DNA of 64,000 bases from Giardia muris (GCA_006247105.1 CM016926.1:1922001-1986000), one strand, 5' to 3'. Positions 17,316 through 27,395 are shown, numbered from the stretch's first letter. Notes: generated by a model from the letters alone, not told the origin. Translations and numbers: made by a program.

Positions 17316-20300
17316 ATGGAGCGCTCGGGGCGGCTCTCCGAGTACAGGCAGGCCGTGAAGGCCGTCGAGAACCACGAGGTCCGCCTCCAGCTCGACAGCC
17401 TCGCCCCGATGATGGAGACGGACGCCCTGATGCCCCTCCAGGAGCTTCTGCAAGTATTGCTGACCATTGCTGGGTCGGCCTTCCGCGGGCGACGCTCGGT
17501 CCAGGCTATTGTCCGCGCCCTCCATGTCCTCTACAATGCCTCCGAGGCGGAGGTAGCTGGGATACTTCTAGAAAACGTTCCGTCGGCCCGGAACTATCTC
17601 CGGCCCATTCTCGAGGCCTCTCGGCTCTCCTCACCGGCTCTGTCAGCCCCTCCAAACTTTGAGGCCTCCAGCGGGTCCACCGACGGTATGGAACTGGGCT
17701 CTGACGTGCCGCAAGGTGTCTCAACAGCATCGGCCCCGGCAATAGCTCGTACTGTTGCCCCCATACCCTCTCCTTCAGCCGGGCCTAAGAAACGCCGGCA
17801 ACGCCCACCGTTACTGGTGCAAGAGCCGGATCTGAAGCGGGACAGTAGCGGCGGGGGTTCTGTCTCGGAACTTACGGCTCCTGCGACCCAAACCGTTGAC
17901 TTAGTCTCCTTACTTCTGCCATATGCTTGCCGTGAGGATCCCCTCCAAGAGTATCGGGATCTGGATCAGCCTACAGCCCAGCCGGAAGAGACCGGTGCGG
18001 TCCGTGTACGATCTCCTAGCTTGAGTCTTGCACTTGCCCAGGAGGCCCCGAAGAATGAGGATGACATGCGCCAAAATCTGGCGGCACTTCTCGATACATC
18101 ACGGCGACGGTCACCAAGCTCGCGCGGTGGAAGGCCAACTTTAGTAAGAAGAGAAGGGATACGAGGCTCAAGTACAGGCCGCAAGGTGGAGCAAGCTCGT
18201 CTTGTTGTCCAGGCTTCAGTTTGCGTGGCAGAACACCGCTTGCCTAAGCACATTGCATGTCCCGTCTCGTCATATGCGGAGCGGATTCTTTTCGGCTGGT
18301 CAAATGTCACCGCGGCGTGCGCCGCCTTGTTGCAGAACGCACTGCAGCGGGACGACTCTGTCGTGCGTGGGGCACAGCACCTGATCCAGACCGGGGGCAT
18401 TGAGCTGCTGCAGAGGACGGGAAGATCGGACCACACCCTCCTTGCAGAACGGATACTTGAGCTAGCTTCCGGGGTTGTGACCACAGCTATGCGGGATGAG
18501 GGTTCACTTCGTGCGGCCGTCACGGTTCATACTTTGCTTGCACGTTGGATGTATTTGTCTCATGGGGCTTTCACGCGCCTGATCCGCTTCCAGCGTCGTT
18601 GCGTTCGCCAGATCAACTTACCAAACGCCCTTCCGGCTGTCCATAACGTTGACCATGACGGGAAGTTGATTCTCTTCAGCAAGTTCGTGGCGGTCCAAGC
18701 GCTCATCCATTTTACTCGACCACGTGCTGGCCCTCCAATGTATTGGAATTACGCCCTTCCAATGTGTCTCCCACATCTGACTTATGACTTCTGTGCGGGA
18801 GTGGATTTCTATTCGACAAGAGCCATCCGATGCGGACGGGGTGGTTGCCTCCTCCGAGCGGGTGAAGCCATCCACCTTATCCCGGTGATCCATCCAGACT
18901 TGCAATGCTTTGCTCCTGTCCCCCGCTATTTACCCCCCATGGAACTCTATACGGCGCGCCAGGCCCCATCCTTGCAAGACCTTCGGACCAGTCCCGACTT
19001 GGTCATGCGCTGTAACACTGAAAGCGCGATAGCATACTTCGCGGCCACAGAACCGATTCCTGAGGCCATATGCCTTTTTGACGTGACGGGTTGTTACATC
19101 CCCATTGAGCTCGCCACCCATTCTCTCTGTGCACGTATAGGCGCTGCCTTGTCTCAAGGCCTTACCCCAGTAGCCCTTCTTGCGCTTATCTCGGAATACA
19201 TTGCCCATTGTCTCTTCGTGGCTCCCTTCTTCGTCGTTGACATGAACGAATGCAGTTCCTTGGTCCAGCATCTTATCTTTGCGGATACGGATGAGGATGG
19301 GAACTGTGAGATCGGGTTTGCTAGTTCCTTTGGACAGGTGGTTTTGCGAGTTTATACGACGCGGCCAATCCAGCCAGGTGAGCCTCTTCTTTTACCTCCG
19401 AAGTACCTATGGGCAAAGCCACAATCGCCTCTATCCGTGGCACTGGAGCTCACGGTCTTCCAAGCTCTTCTAACGGCTGAGGCCATCCCTTCGGAATTGT
19501 CCACGACTTTCAAGGAGGAGGGGATGAATGCAGATATGATCTATGAGACCCTTCTAAAACCTTCACTTCAAGGTATTCCTGAGGCTCGTCCGCCCGATGG
19601 TGATCTTTCAAGACTCCTCCCAATCCCCTTTCTTGCTCTTCTCAAACACGTCTTATTTGCCATGTTGTCGATTTCTTACAAGGATTTGGTCATGACCGAG
19701 CCGACGGGCTTTTTCTCGGTTGGGCCTGTCAACGCAGCACACCTCTATCGAGGCTTCCAGCGTACTCCAGCGATGCGGCATACGCTTCTGAAGAACGTGG
19801 GCATCGCCAATGACATTGCCCTCGACGCCTTCCGGTCCTGGGAGACGTCACCGAACCTCTTTACAACCCTGGACATTTCACTTCCCACAGACCTAGATTT
19901 TCAGCTCCCAACGATAGACTACCCTGAGGGCCGGGCCCCAGTCGCCACGCCGATCGATACGCTCCTCTCCGCCGTAGAGAATCGTGCTGGTGCCTCGCGG
20001 CGCATCGGGACGGAGTATAATCATTACCTCCTCCTCTACCGCTTGTCATACGTCCTTCAGGCCCTTGAGGACATCCTAGCAAATCCCTTCATCCCCCCAT
20101 GCCCGTTCAGTACTGATACCTCTCCTCAGTTATCCTTCGTAGATGTTGGGATGGTTGACGCCCTTGATGCTACACGACTAGAGACGGGTATGACACCCTT
20201 ATTGGTCATCCCAGAAGCCATCTTGCAGCCTCCGCTACAAGCACAGGCACAGATGCAAGGTCATGGACAGAACCAGCTTCAATTACCACAGAAGATCTCC

Positions 20301-20639
20301 ATAAAAGTCCCAGATGCCGGAACGTTCCGTTCGGACCATCGCCAACCACATTCCTCTTCGGCCTCTTCGACAGGTAGTCCAGTTAGTTCACTACAAGAAC
20401 TCGGAACAGGTCAGCCAAAGGCACAGACACGGGCACGGATACGGCAACCAACCGACGCTGTTGACTCCCCAGATCTGTATCCACGGCTCTCAGATTACAC
20501 ATTTATCCCGACGCTTGAGCAGCTCGATAGCGAGGAGGCGGCGGGACGAGCCCAGGCGGCACGCGAGGCGAGTAAGCTTTTGCCCGCACGCCCCCAGGCC
20601 GACTCTGCGTGGCGGCTCCTTGACTTCCTAGCCATGTGA
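17316..20639 (+). CDS. Large hypothetical protein with SET-like stretch
   Basis: The 1107-residue protein starts at the ATG after AGATTTAA. Residues 1-100 are helical, 110-300 are low-complexity, and 300-800 look globular. Around 640-710 the order VVDMNE, HLIFADTDEDGNCEIGF, then VLRVYTTRPIQPGEPLLLPPKY resembles the end of a SET methyltransferase domain (INHSxxPNC, then AxRxIxxGEELxxxY). The NHSC catalytic signature is not preserved, so this is at best a degenerate SET domain. The C-terminal 150 residues are glutamine/serine-rich. The last 12 bases overlap the convergent ankyrin gene. No other family is recognised. Confidence 0.75.
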   Translation: MERSGRLSEYRQAVKAVENHEVRLQLDSLAPMMETDALMPLQELLQVLLTIAGSAFRGRRSVQAIVRALHVLYNASEAEVAGILLENVPSARNYLRPILEASRLSSPALSAPPNFEASSGSTDGMELGSDVPQGVSTASAPAIARTVAPIPSPSAGPKKRRQRPPLLVQEPDLKRDSSGGGSVSELTAPATQTVDLVSLLLPYACREDPLQEYRDLDQPTAQPEETGAVRVRSPSLSLALAQEAPKNEDDMRQNLAALLDTSRRRSPSSRGGRPTLVRREGIRGSSTGRKVEQARLVVQASVCVAEHRLPKHIACPVSSYAERILFGWSNVTAACAALLQNALQRDDSVVRGAQHLIQTGGIELLQRTGRSDHTLLAERILELASGVVTTAMRDEGSLRAAVTVHTLLARWMYLSHGAFTRLIRFQRRCVRQINLPNALPAVHNVDHDGKLILFSKFVAVQALIHFTRPRAGPPMYWNYALPMCLPHLTYDFCAGVDFYSTRAIRCGRGGCLLRAGEAIHLIPVIHPDLQCFAPVPRYLPPMELYTARQAPSLQDLRTSPDLVMRCNTESAIAYFAATEPIPEAICLFDVTGCYIPIELATHSLCARIGAALSQGLTPVALLALISEYIAHCLFVAPFFVVDMNECSSLVQHLIFADTDEDGNCEIGFASSFGQVVLRVYTTRPIQPGEPLLLPPKYLWAKPQSPLSVALELTVFQALLTAEAIPSELSTTFKEEGMNADMIYETLLKPSLQGIPEARPPDGDLSRLLPIPFLALLKHVLFAMLSISYKDLVMTEPTGFFSVGPVNAAHLYRGFQRTPAMRHTLLKNVGIANDIALDAFRSWETSPNLFTTLDISLPTDLDFQLPTIDYPEGRAPVATPIDTLLSAVENRAGASRRIGTEYNHYLLLYRLSYVLQALEDILANPFIPPCPFSTDTSPQLSFVDVGMVDALDATRLETGMTPLLVIPEAILQPPLQAQAQMQGHGQNQLQLPQKISIKVPDAGTFRSDHRQPHSSSASSTGSPVSSLQELGTGQPKAQTRARIRQPTDAVDSPDLYPRLSDYTFIPTLEQLDSEEAAGRAQAAREASKLLPARPQADSAWRLLDFLAM

Positions 20640-23036
20640 ATGTGTGATACGCCCGCTGGTGGCGCCCCAGTACGCCAAGTAGTTCTGTGCGTCTGCGAAT
20701 CTATATTCTGCGATCGCACGCTCAAGTTGTGCAAAGAGCCCGTCGGACCCTGGCCCTACACGGAGGCGATCTCGCATATGGGTGGCGATGATCGCTGCGA
20801 GCCGGGCGCTTCCCCGAGCCAAGGCAGCCGCAAGGGGTATTGCGCCCCCGGGTCCAGGAGTATAGGTCTCATAGGGTAGGAGCTGGTGAACTAATGCTTC
20901 GTCCTCGAGGGTAATTGCAAGGTGGATGGCGGTGAGACCTTCCAGGTTCGAGATCTCTGCCTCCAAGGAAGCAAGAAGACGAACCATATGGAGGCTCCGA
21001 TTAGCAACCGCGACGATGAGTGCAGTATCGCCTTCATCGTTTTGTCGTCGCGCCTCGTCGGGAAGGAGCAAGGCTCCAATGGCCTCAAGATCAAACTGAG
21101 CGCAGTACATTAAGGCGGTCGATCCCTCCTCGTCGAGGAGGCCTCGAGAATGGGGTAGAAGGGCATGGCACAAGCGTTCATCTCTAGCGGCAATGGCGGC
21201 GAAGATGGGGAACACCCCACTTGACAAGGGGAGGGTCGCCTCGTATGGAGCAAGAAGATCGATCGCAATGCTGTTCCCAACCTCTATTGCCAGCTCGAGT
21301 GCTGTTTTCCCCTCCCCAGTCCGCACCCCAGCCTCGTGCGGAAGCAGTGCCCGTAATAAGGCAATAGCGTCTTCACGTTGAGATGTGAAGAGCGGAACCG
21401 GCTCCACAACGATTGGAGCAACGGAGTCGGCGGTATTCAGATAGAGCTGAACCCGGGTCTGGACCTCCCTTCTCAGCTCCTCGCCAGGTCCGTTGGTCCC
21501 ATCCCGAGCCAGCCTCGGTGCAACGGGATGCAACGCTCGGGGTAATTCGTACTGCTCAGGAGACACAAGCAACTCCGAGGGAGTAGCTAGTCCATTACGC
21601 AGATGGTAGAGAGGGAGCGAGTCATCTTGCCTATCGTTTGAAGATGGATGGCAAGCTGGTTCCGGTTCAATGACGGCAAGGAGGCGTTTCTTCTCCTCTG
21701 TAGCCCGTTCAAATGTATCAATGGCATAAAGGAACTGGTCCAACTGGGCCTGGCGAGAGAGAATGAGTAAGTGAAGAGCGCTATAGCCATCGTCGGCTAT
21801 ACGGCCTGCAAACCGTTCCACAAGACTTGCTGCAACCTTGAGTTCGCCTGTGGCAATGGCGAACATCAAAGGCGTTCGACCACGGCGGTCCAGCATCTCA
21901 TCTCTGCGTAGCAATGCCTCCAGTTGATTACGTAGCGTTATGTTCTCGGTCTCGAGGTGGCGTACACGTTCCTCGCTCGCAAGGAGGCTTTCCTGAGTCT
22001 TCAGAGCAGCGGCCGTGGCTTCACCAAGCCGAGTCTGTAGAGCTTGATGTTCCATCTCAAGGCGCGTAAGACGGCCACGTAAGCTCTCAGCCTCGGTCTT
22101 AGCCGCCTCGAAGCGCTGCAGGGCGACGTGCATCTTGAGGTTGAGAGGCAGACGCTTATCATCGTCTCCGGTTTCATCCTGAACGTCAACATCGGCTTCA
22201 GCGTCTGACCTGAGCTCAGGGCTCGCTTGTAATGCTGCGACGCAGAGCTTGACAGACCATGGAGGATGAGGCTTTGCATCCTTTCCGGCGGCAAGAGAGC
22301 GAAGCAGGGGCTCGAGAGCCTCATAGACGCTGTCGCGACTACAGTTGAGGAGGCTGCTGCAGCGCGTTGCGAAGACCTCTCCACGGTTCGCCTGAACCCG
22401 AGCCATATCGAGGATGTTGGTGGACCTAAGGAGCTGTGCGCGGAGTTCATGAACCTCGCGAGTCAGTCCCTGACAACGATCGCAGGTGTTGGATCTGGAA
22501 TGGCGAATCGCATCAAAGATGAGGCCTGAGATGGGGACATAGGCCGGGCCACGGAAGTCATGAAGGGCGGCTTCGAGCTCATCAATGGTATAGGCGAACT
22601 GACGCACCAAGTACTGAACGGCGTCGATGTCTCCACGATGGACCGCGAAGTGAAGGGCGGTCCATCCATAAGGGGTGGTCCGCTTCGGGACGTATTGCGC
22701 TAGTAAGCGTATCATATCAAGAGTGGAGCTTTCGACAGCAAGCATCAAGGGATCCTTCCCACAAGTTAAAGGGAGACACGCCTCGGTGGGACAAAGGAGC
22801 TTAGCAGCATTGTATTGGCCCCCCAGGATGGCCCGCGTCAGCGCGGTATGGCCATCGGGACCTTGGATCTGAGTCTCCGGTTGAAGGACATCAATTGCAT
22901 CACATGCACCACAGGCCGCAGCATGCATCAAGGCGGTCCAGCCGTCGGGGTCACGGGTGCCCTGATACAGCTCAAGAGACCTCCGGAGACCCTCGACGTC
23001 GTTCCTGCGTGCGGCCTCGAACCAACCGATATCCAT
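20628..23036 (-). CDS. Ankyrin protein with central coiled coil
   Basis: The protein has 802 residues from the ATG at 23036, whose product begins MDIGWFEAARRND, the standard 21.1-type opening. An upstream extension to 23132 would need a TTG start and is rejected. Ankyrin units cover about 5-165 (DGWTALMHAAACGACDAIDV, YGWTALHFAVHRGDIDAVQY). A leucine-heptad segment at 310-390 is a probable coiled coil. A second ankyrin series runs from about 390 to 760 (RTPLMFAIATGELKVAASLV, GSTALMYCAQFDLEAIGALL, LTAIHLAI). No kinase, RING or membrane segment is present. It overlaps the SET-like gene tail to tail and diverges from the gene at 23137 over 100 bases. Confidence 0.9.
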   Translation of the reverse strand: MDIGWFEAARRNDVEGLRRSLELYQGTRDPDGWTALMHAAACGACDAIDVLQPETQIQGPDGHTALTRAILGGQYNAAKLLCPTEACLPLTCGKDPLMLAVESSTLDMIRLLAQYVPKRTTPYGWTALHFAVHRGDIDAVQYLVRQFAYTIDELEAALHDFRGPAYVPISGLIFDAIRHSRSNTCDRCQGLTREVHELRAQLLRSTNILDMARVQANRGEVFATRCSSLLNCSRDSVYEALEPLLRSLAAGKDAKPHPPWSVKLCVAALQASPELRSDAEADVDVQDETGDDDKRLPLNLKMHVALQRFEAAKTEAESLRGRLTRLEMEHQALQTRLGEATAAALKTQESLLASEERVRHLETENITLRNQLEALLRRDEMLDRRGRTPLMFAIATGELKVAASLVERFAGRIADDGYSALHLLILSRQAQLDQFLYAIDTFERATEEKKRLLAVIEPEPACHPSSNDRQDDSLPLYHLRNGLATPSELLVSPEQYELPRALHPVAPRLARDGTNGPGEELRREVQTRVQLYLNTADSVAPIVVEPVPLFTSQREDAIALLRALLPHEAGVRTGEGKTALELAIEVGNSIAIDLLAPYEATLPLSSGVFPIFAAIAARDERLCHALLPHSRGLLDEEGSTALMYCAQFDLEAIGALLLPDEARRQNDEGDTALIVAVANRSLHMVRLLASLEAEISNLEGLTAIHLAITLEDEALVHQLLPYETYTPGPGGAIPLAAALARGSARLAAIIATHMRDRLRVGPGSDGLFAQLERAIAEYRFADAQNYLAYWGATSGRITHSHG

Positions 23037-23136
23037 CTCGAATGCTTTTCCCAGACCCTCACGTAGCCTTCCACCCCCCTCCGGGCCCGGCTCGGCTCGG
23101 CCCGGAAAGAGAGGGAGAGGGAGCCTGGACAAAGAA

Positions 23137-23535
23137 ATGCATAGAGCTGAACTCGATGTGCCACTTGAAGTCTCCTTTGCAGAAACCCTTCGGGTCGAGC
23201 CCGAGATCGAACGTGTTACCCTTTATCGCTCGCTGAGAGACCTCCTCTCTGAGAGGAACGGAAAGACTGAGCAGCGTTCCGTCTCGATGCGGTTGATGCG
23301 TGAGGATGAAATGTTCGATACTGATGACTTCGATACCTTGGCGGCCTTACGGAAGTATCGCCCACCCGAAGAGCGCTGTCTTCATAGCCGGGCGATGACC
23401 CGAGAGGGGCTCCTACGAATCGCCCTCGATGATGACTGTGCCACTCCAGCAGTCCAACACGTGGTCCTCAAAGAAGTTTCCCGGCATTTACAGGAGTGTC
23501 TGGCAAAACAAGCGCAGGAATCTCAAGAGGCTTGA
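23137..23535 (+). CDS. Small hypothetical protein
   Basis: The protein has 132 residues, starting at an ATG preceded by ACAAAGAA. It is charged and mostly helical, with an acidic middle (REDEMFDTDDFD) and a C-terminal amphipathic helix (VVLKEVSRHLQECLAKQAQE). No family is recognised, and no membrane segment or metal site is visible. It is convergent with the small tail-anchored protein gene, leaving 34 bases between. Support comes from the start context, even codon use and the fit to the gap. Confidence 0.65.
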   Translation: MHRAELDVPLEVSFAETLRVEPEIERVTLYRSLRDLLSERNGKTEQRSVSMRLMREDEMFDTDDFDTLAALRKYRPPEERCLHSRAMTREGLLRIALDDDCATPAVQHVVLKEVSRHLQECLAKQAQESQEA

Positions 23536-23569
23536 TGAGGGGAAGAGAGAGGGAAATCGAGAAGAAGGA

Positions 23570-23845
23570 TCATACGAAAGGGGTTCCGTTCCCATCCCGG
23601 ACGATACATTGATAGAAGATGAAGGAGAACAGTGTTAGGATCAGCATCGCCATCACGACGAAGGGGATGTTGTTCGCGCTCTCAAGCCTTCGGCGCTCAG
23701 CGTTCCGTGCCATTGCAATGATCGTCTGATGCTCTCTGGAATTGGCTTGGGCAACACCTTCGCGGATCACCTCGCGTGAAACCTCCTGTGCCTCGAGCCC
23801 GAAGCCTTCCGGCCGCATGGAGAAGGGTTCTCGTGTACCTCGCAT
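23570..23845 (-). CDS. Small tail-anchored membrane protein
   Basis: The protein has 91 residues, with an ATG after CAACAAAA, a strong Giardia-like initiator. The first ~60 residues are a charged helical cytosolic part (AMARNAERRRLESANN). One hydrophobic segment follows (IPFVVMAMLILTLFSFIFYQ), then about 12 polar residues. This is the layout of a tail-anchored protein, as in SNAREs or small ER/mitosome receptors. The cytosolic part is too short and irregular to call a SNARE motif, so the role is unknown. It lies 12 bases downstream of the next minus-strand gene. Confidence 0.75.
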   Translation of the reverse strand: MRGTREPFSMRPEGFGLEAQEVSREVIREGVAQANSREHQTIIAMARNAERRRLESANNIPFVVMAMLILTLFSFIFYQCIVRDGNGTPFV

Positions 23846-23857
23846 TTTTGTTGCCTT

Positions 23858-24979
23858 TCAGTTCACTTGACTGCTTAAGAATGGCATTGCTCTTTTGTCA
23901 AGATCGAACGCCGAGACGCGAGGAGGGTATGGCCGTGGCTTGCCGTGGTTCATGAGGGGTGGGAGGTTAACGTTATCGGTCCTTTCAGGCGCGTCTTCTT
24001 TCTCACCTTCCCCATCGCTCGAAAAGACTGACGAAAAGGAATCCGTGGCATCCTCATGCCCACTCCCATGGCCATATGCGTTATAGACTTGGCTCATGGA
24101 CCGTTGACGAGAGGATTGATGCCCACTATCAGTCCCACTGGCAGCACAACTCTGTCGTGGTAGTTCTGGGAAACTGAAACTCGGTTCGGAAAAGGTTCCA
24201 TTCGAGCATGCACCCTCCTCAATAAGGTCGAACCAGTCACTAAGCTGACGTTGGCCCGTCCTAGATGCTCGCCGTCGTACTTGTCTCCGTTGCTGCACCA
24301 ACCCCTGTTGAAAGGGATCAACTCGTTCCTTATAATGCTCCTGCACAACTCTTTGATAAAGATTCTGGTTCGGGACATTCAATGGGCTCTTCTCCATCGC
24401 TTTCGACGTCCGATGAGTATGCGAGCGTGATCTTGGAAGTCCCAAAGCCTCTCTTCTAAGTATATCATCCTCAGTACTATCATGATGAGTACTACCCCAC
24501 TTCTCCCCAACACCGAAACACCTACATAGCTCCCGTGTCACCTCCAAGGCCTCCGATGGAATCGAGATCGTACGTTGTGGCGCCTTCTTCACACTAAAAG
24601 TGCGGCCTCCCGTCGCTATCCGATACGCCTCGGCCAATAGCTCCATTGGCTCCGCCCGTTGCCGTAAGCCTTCGATCAGCGTGTCAATGGCCGCCGTCCG
24701 TCGCATAGTTGCAAGCTCGAATTCTGCCCTGAATAGCCACACCTCCGCGCAAAGCTTCGTCTGTGGGTGCGCATTCATGTAGTCCGTCAGTAGGGTCGTC
24801 GCGTGGATGTACCGGGCCTGGTCAAGCGCCAGGACAACGACCTGGCGGCAACGAGCCGTCAACTCCCGTGCCGAAAACTGCAAGTCTGTCACCGTCCCCA
24901 GGTATAGCCTCCGCGGGGGGCGAAGCAGCTCCAGCCGAGGCCCGATGACGCCCCCCAGGCTCTTGCTGAAGGTCTGCAT
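23858..24979 (-). CDS. Hypothetical protein with TPR-like N-terminus
   Basis: The protein has 373 residues from the ATG at 24979. A six-codon longer reading to 24997 needs a TTG and is rejected. Residues 30-125 form paired helices rich in Ala, Leu and Arg (VVVLALDQARYIHATTLLTD, AEVWLFRAEFELATMRR), suggestive of TPR-like repeats. The remaining 240 residues are Ser-, Arg- and acid-rich and probably disordered. AGTGAAC (23867-23861), a poly(A)-like signal, overlaps the last codons before the TGA. I do not recognise the family. It diverges from the tiny gene at 25108. Confidence 0.75.
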   Translation of the reverse strand: MQTFSKSLGGVIGPRLELLRPPRRLYLGTVTDLQFSARELTARCRQVVVLALDQARYIHATTLLTDYMNAHPQTKLCAEVWLFRAEFELATMRRTAAIDTLIEGLRQRAEPMELLAEAYRIATGGRTFSVKKAPQRTISIPSEALEVTRELCRCFGVGEKWGSTHHDSTEDDILRREALGLPRSRSHTHRTSKAMEKSPLNVPNQNLYQRVVQEHYKERVDPFQQGLVQQRRQVRRRASRTGQRQLSDWFDLIEEGACSNGTFSEPSFSFPELPRQSCAASGTDSGHQSSRQRSMSQVYNAYGHGSGHEDATDSFSSVFSSDGEGEKEDAPERTDNVNLPPLMNHGKPRPYPPRVSAFDLDKRAMPFLSSQVN

Positions 24980-25107
24980 GTCCCCAGCCCACGACAAAGA
25001 AAACTCCGTCCTCCAAAAAAACTACGTCAGGATCTACCCGACGCACCTTTGAGTGACGAGCCCTCCTAACGACGGGTCCGAAGGACGAGTCCGCAGCCGG
25101 AGGAAAA

Positions 25108-25263
25108 ATGCCAGGAGACGACACCCAGCCTCAGGAGCAGATCTATAGCAGCATCAAGACGCACCTAGCGGAGGCCGAGGAGCTGATTCGCGACATCAAG
25201 GCGAACTTCCGCGCCTTGCAGAGCGTCTATTCACGCTCCACCGAGGAGGCCCCCGAGGCCTAG
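25108..25263 (+). CDS. 51-residue helical protein
   Basis: The ATG lies in AGGAAAAATG, one of the clearest initiator contexts in the window, and the frame runs 51 codons to TAG. The product is acidic and essentially one amphipathic helix (IYSSIKTHLAEAEELIRDIK, then LQSVYSR) with short polar ends. It fills the space between a divergent gene and POP1, whose stop is 8 bases away. Small coiled-coil subunits, for example of cytoskeletal, dynein-like or vesicle-tethering complexes, look like this, but no family can be assigned. It is easily missed because of its length. Confidence 0.6.
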   Translation: MPGDDTQPQEQIYSSIKTHLAEAEELIRDIKANFRALQSVYSRSTEEAPEA

Positions 25264-25271
25264 CCATCTCT

Positions 25272-27395
25272 TCAATCCTTTTCCGGGCTCTTTGAGTGAA
25301 CACCATATGGCCAGGCCTCGAAGGGCTCATTGGAGAAGCGTATGGGGCCAGTAGGGAAGGTCCGTGGAACAAGGACGCAGACGATACAACGACCAAGGTA
25401 TGTTCCGTATTGTGAGTGAAGGATGAGTCCTTGGCTTGTGATATCTAACGCCAAAAGTTCTACAAGAGTCCCACGGCGGTATCGATGAAGAACCGTATAA
25501 CGTCGTATCTCTAGTTGCTGATTGAGCATGCGTAGAAGCTCACCAGCGTCCTCAAGTCGTTTGGGTGCCTCCTCAACCAAGGATGTGAGTTCATCGATAA
25601 TCCTGGTGATTTGCGACCCTGTTATCGTAAGGTCTTGTTGATCCTCAGAAAGCTCTTGCTTCGCCTCATCTATGAGGTCAATGGCGTCAGTAAAGCACCA
25701 GCGCTCAAAGGCATGTCGTTCCTTGGCCTTCTGACGCCTGCCCAAGACAAAGTAGCGAGTATATAGCGCCTCGGACACTGTGGCGATGCGTGGGTCAAAG
25801 TCCCGTGCTATGAAACTATCCTCGCAACGTCTTTTCAGCTCCGAATCCAAGGAGAGCGGAAGAAGAGAGGAAAGAAGACTCCGCCTCTCAAACCGGTGCT
25901 CCCGTTTCTGCCAGGGCCTTCCAAGCCAAGCTCGAAGCTCCTTCAGCACAGAGTCCATGTCATACACGAGTAAGGCTGGTGAGATGATGGTCGGGACGAC
26001 CGGGGATAACGTTAACGGGCACTGCGCGACTCGAAGTTCTTCTTCTCCTAGGACTGGGATCCCATCCTTGAGAAAGCCACGCAACAGGACTGCCGCGCTT
26101 GCGGGTGGGAGAGATAAGCTCATAGCCTCGAAGCCCATCAGAGAGGTGCATCCATGATACAATGCGACACACCCAGTCGAAGGGATTGACTCCAATCTAT
26201 CAAGCGAGTACATATCGACATGGCGAGGGACCGTGGCAGGGCTTGAGGGTTCCTGCCGGTCCAAGGTCTCATTATCAACGGGCTCACCCTCATCCACCGC
26301 CATTGACGAATAACGAAGAGATGCTTGCTTACGTAGTGCATCGTTCTTCAAGAACGGTTCCAAGTCCCTGGCCAGACTCTGTACTTCCTTGTCCGTCAGC
26401 TGATCAAGAGGCACGGCTGCAGTTCGTAGTTTGAGAGCGGGACGAGATGGGCGTTTCCAAGGAGGAAGGCCTGGAGTCAAGAGTGTCACTCTGACGGCAT
26501 CGAAGGCGGCCAAGTGAAGTGCACAGGGCTGGACTGGAGCTCCTCCCATAGAAAGCGAGAATATAACGTCAAATAGACGAGGCGACGTCCTGGGAGGCGC
26601 TGGCATCATCCCCTCACTCACATTAGCTCGCAAGGAGGCAACAGGTCCAAGACTCCGACAGGTGACATCCAAATCGCTATGCTCCATATATCCTCGCACT
26701 CGTCGGTTGAAGATCGCGCAGAAACGCCCCATCGCCTCGGCTTCTGGGAGTGAACTGAGCAAGGAAACGGTTGCCCGAGTCTCAAGACTGATGAAGGTGA
26801 TCCCATGATGCCGCACTTCCCATAGGATCAACGGCTCATCTAGTCGATGGTATGTCAGAATGAGCCTGGTCTCAACGCCGTTGACGTCCCCCTCGCTCCT
26901 TGACAGAGTAGCCACATAGCACGTCGCTGGTAAGTTCCTGATTACAGCACCAAAATCTGAACCGGAATTGGAACCAGAACCGGAGCTTATCAAGGCGTGA
27001 CGGGTTTGAGTGTCACAGAAGCAGACCGCATCCTCACGAATACGACGCTCAACATAACGAAGCTGTTTCTGCTGTGAGGAGACGGGGACGATGGCACCAC
27101 AAACAGGGTGGATATGAAAGCGCTTACTGAAGAACACACGCAGGCGACAAAGTGAACGAGCGCGACGCAGCTTTCGACTGGGCCGTGGAGGTGGCCCGAG
27201 CTCCAACCCCATGGAGTGGGGCCTTGCCCGAAAACGAGAGGGATATGCGCGCCGAGACCAGCTCATGATGCGTCGGCGACGGTGGCGCGGGAGGAGCTGG
27301 AAGGCGCGGAGGTGCTTCCGCCGGTGCCCCGTGACCAGCTCGCGGAGCGCGCGCAGCCGCTCCTGCAGCAGCGCAACGGCGTCGAGAGATATCAT
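25272..27395 (-). CDS. POP1: RNase P/MRP subunit POP1
   Basis: The protein has 707 residues. The N-terminal box RHRRRRIMSWSRRAYPSRFR (about 37-56) matches the conserved RHxRRRAMSHNxxRxPxRLR of POP1. KRFHIHPVCG follows near 90, as in the family's KRFHM block. A POPLD-like part is marked by LLTPGLPPWKRPS near 310. The C-terminal region is compatible with the POP1 C-terminal domain but not diagnostic. POP1 is the large scaffold subunit shared by RNase P (pre-tRNA 5' processing) and RNase MRP in the nucleus. It diverges from the ankyrin gene at 27431 over only 35 bases (ATG after ATAGTCA). Confidence 0.88.
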   Translation of the reverse strand: MISLDAVALLQERLRALRELVTGHRRKHLRAFQLLPRHRRRRIMSWSRRAYPSRFRARPHSMGLELGPPPRPSRKLRRARSLCRLRVFFSKRFHIHPVCGAIVPVSSQQKQLRYVERRIREDAVCFCDTQTRHALISSGSGSNSGSDFGAVIRNLPATCYVATLSRSEGDVNGVETRLILTYHRLDEPLILWEVRHHGITFISLETRATVSLLSSLPEAEAMGRFCAIFNRRVRGYMEHSDLDVTCRSLGPVASLRANVSEGMMPAPPRTSPRLFDVIFSLSMGGAPVQPCALHLAAFDAVRVTLLTPGLPPWKRPSRPALKLRTAAVPLDQLTDKEVQSLARDLEPFLKNDALRKQASLRYSSMAVDEGEPVDNETLDRQEPSSPATVPRHVDMYSLDRLESIPSTGCVALYHGCTSLMGFEAMSLSLPPASAAVLLRGFLKDGIPVLGEEELRVAQCPLTLSPVVPTIISPALLVYDMDSVLKELRAWLGRPWQKREHRFERRSLLSSLLPLSLDSELKRRCEDSFIARDFDPRIATVSEALYTRYFVLGRRQKAKERHAFERWCFTDAIDLIDEAKQELSEDQQDLTITGSQITRIIDELTSLVEEAPKRLEDAGELLRMLNQQLEIRRYTVLHRYRRGTLVELLALDITSQGLILHSQYGTYLGRCIVCVLVPRTFPTGPIRFSNEPFEAWPYGVHSKSPEKD

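Noticed and set aside
23037..23132. N-terminal extension of the ankyrin gene
   Set aside because: Requires a TTG start; the ATG at 23036 gives the standard 21.1 N-terminus.
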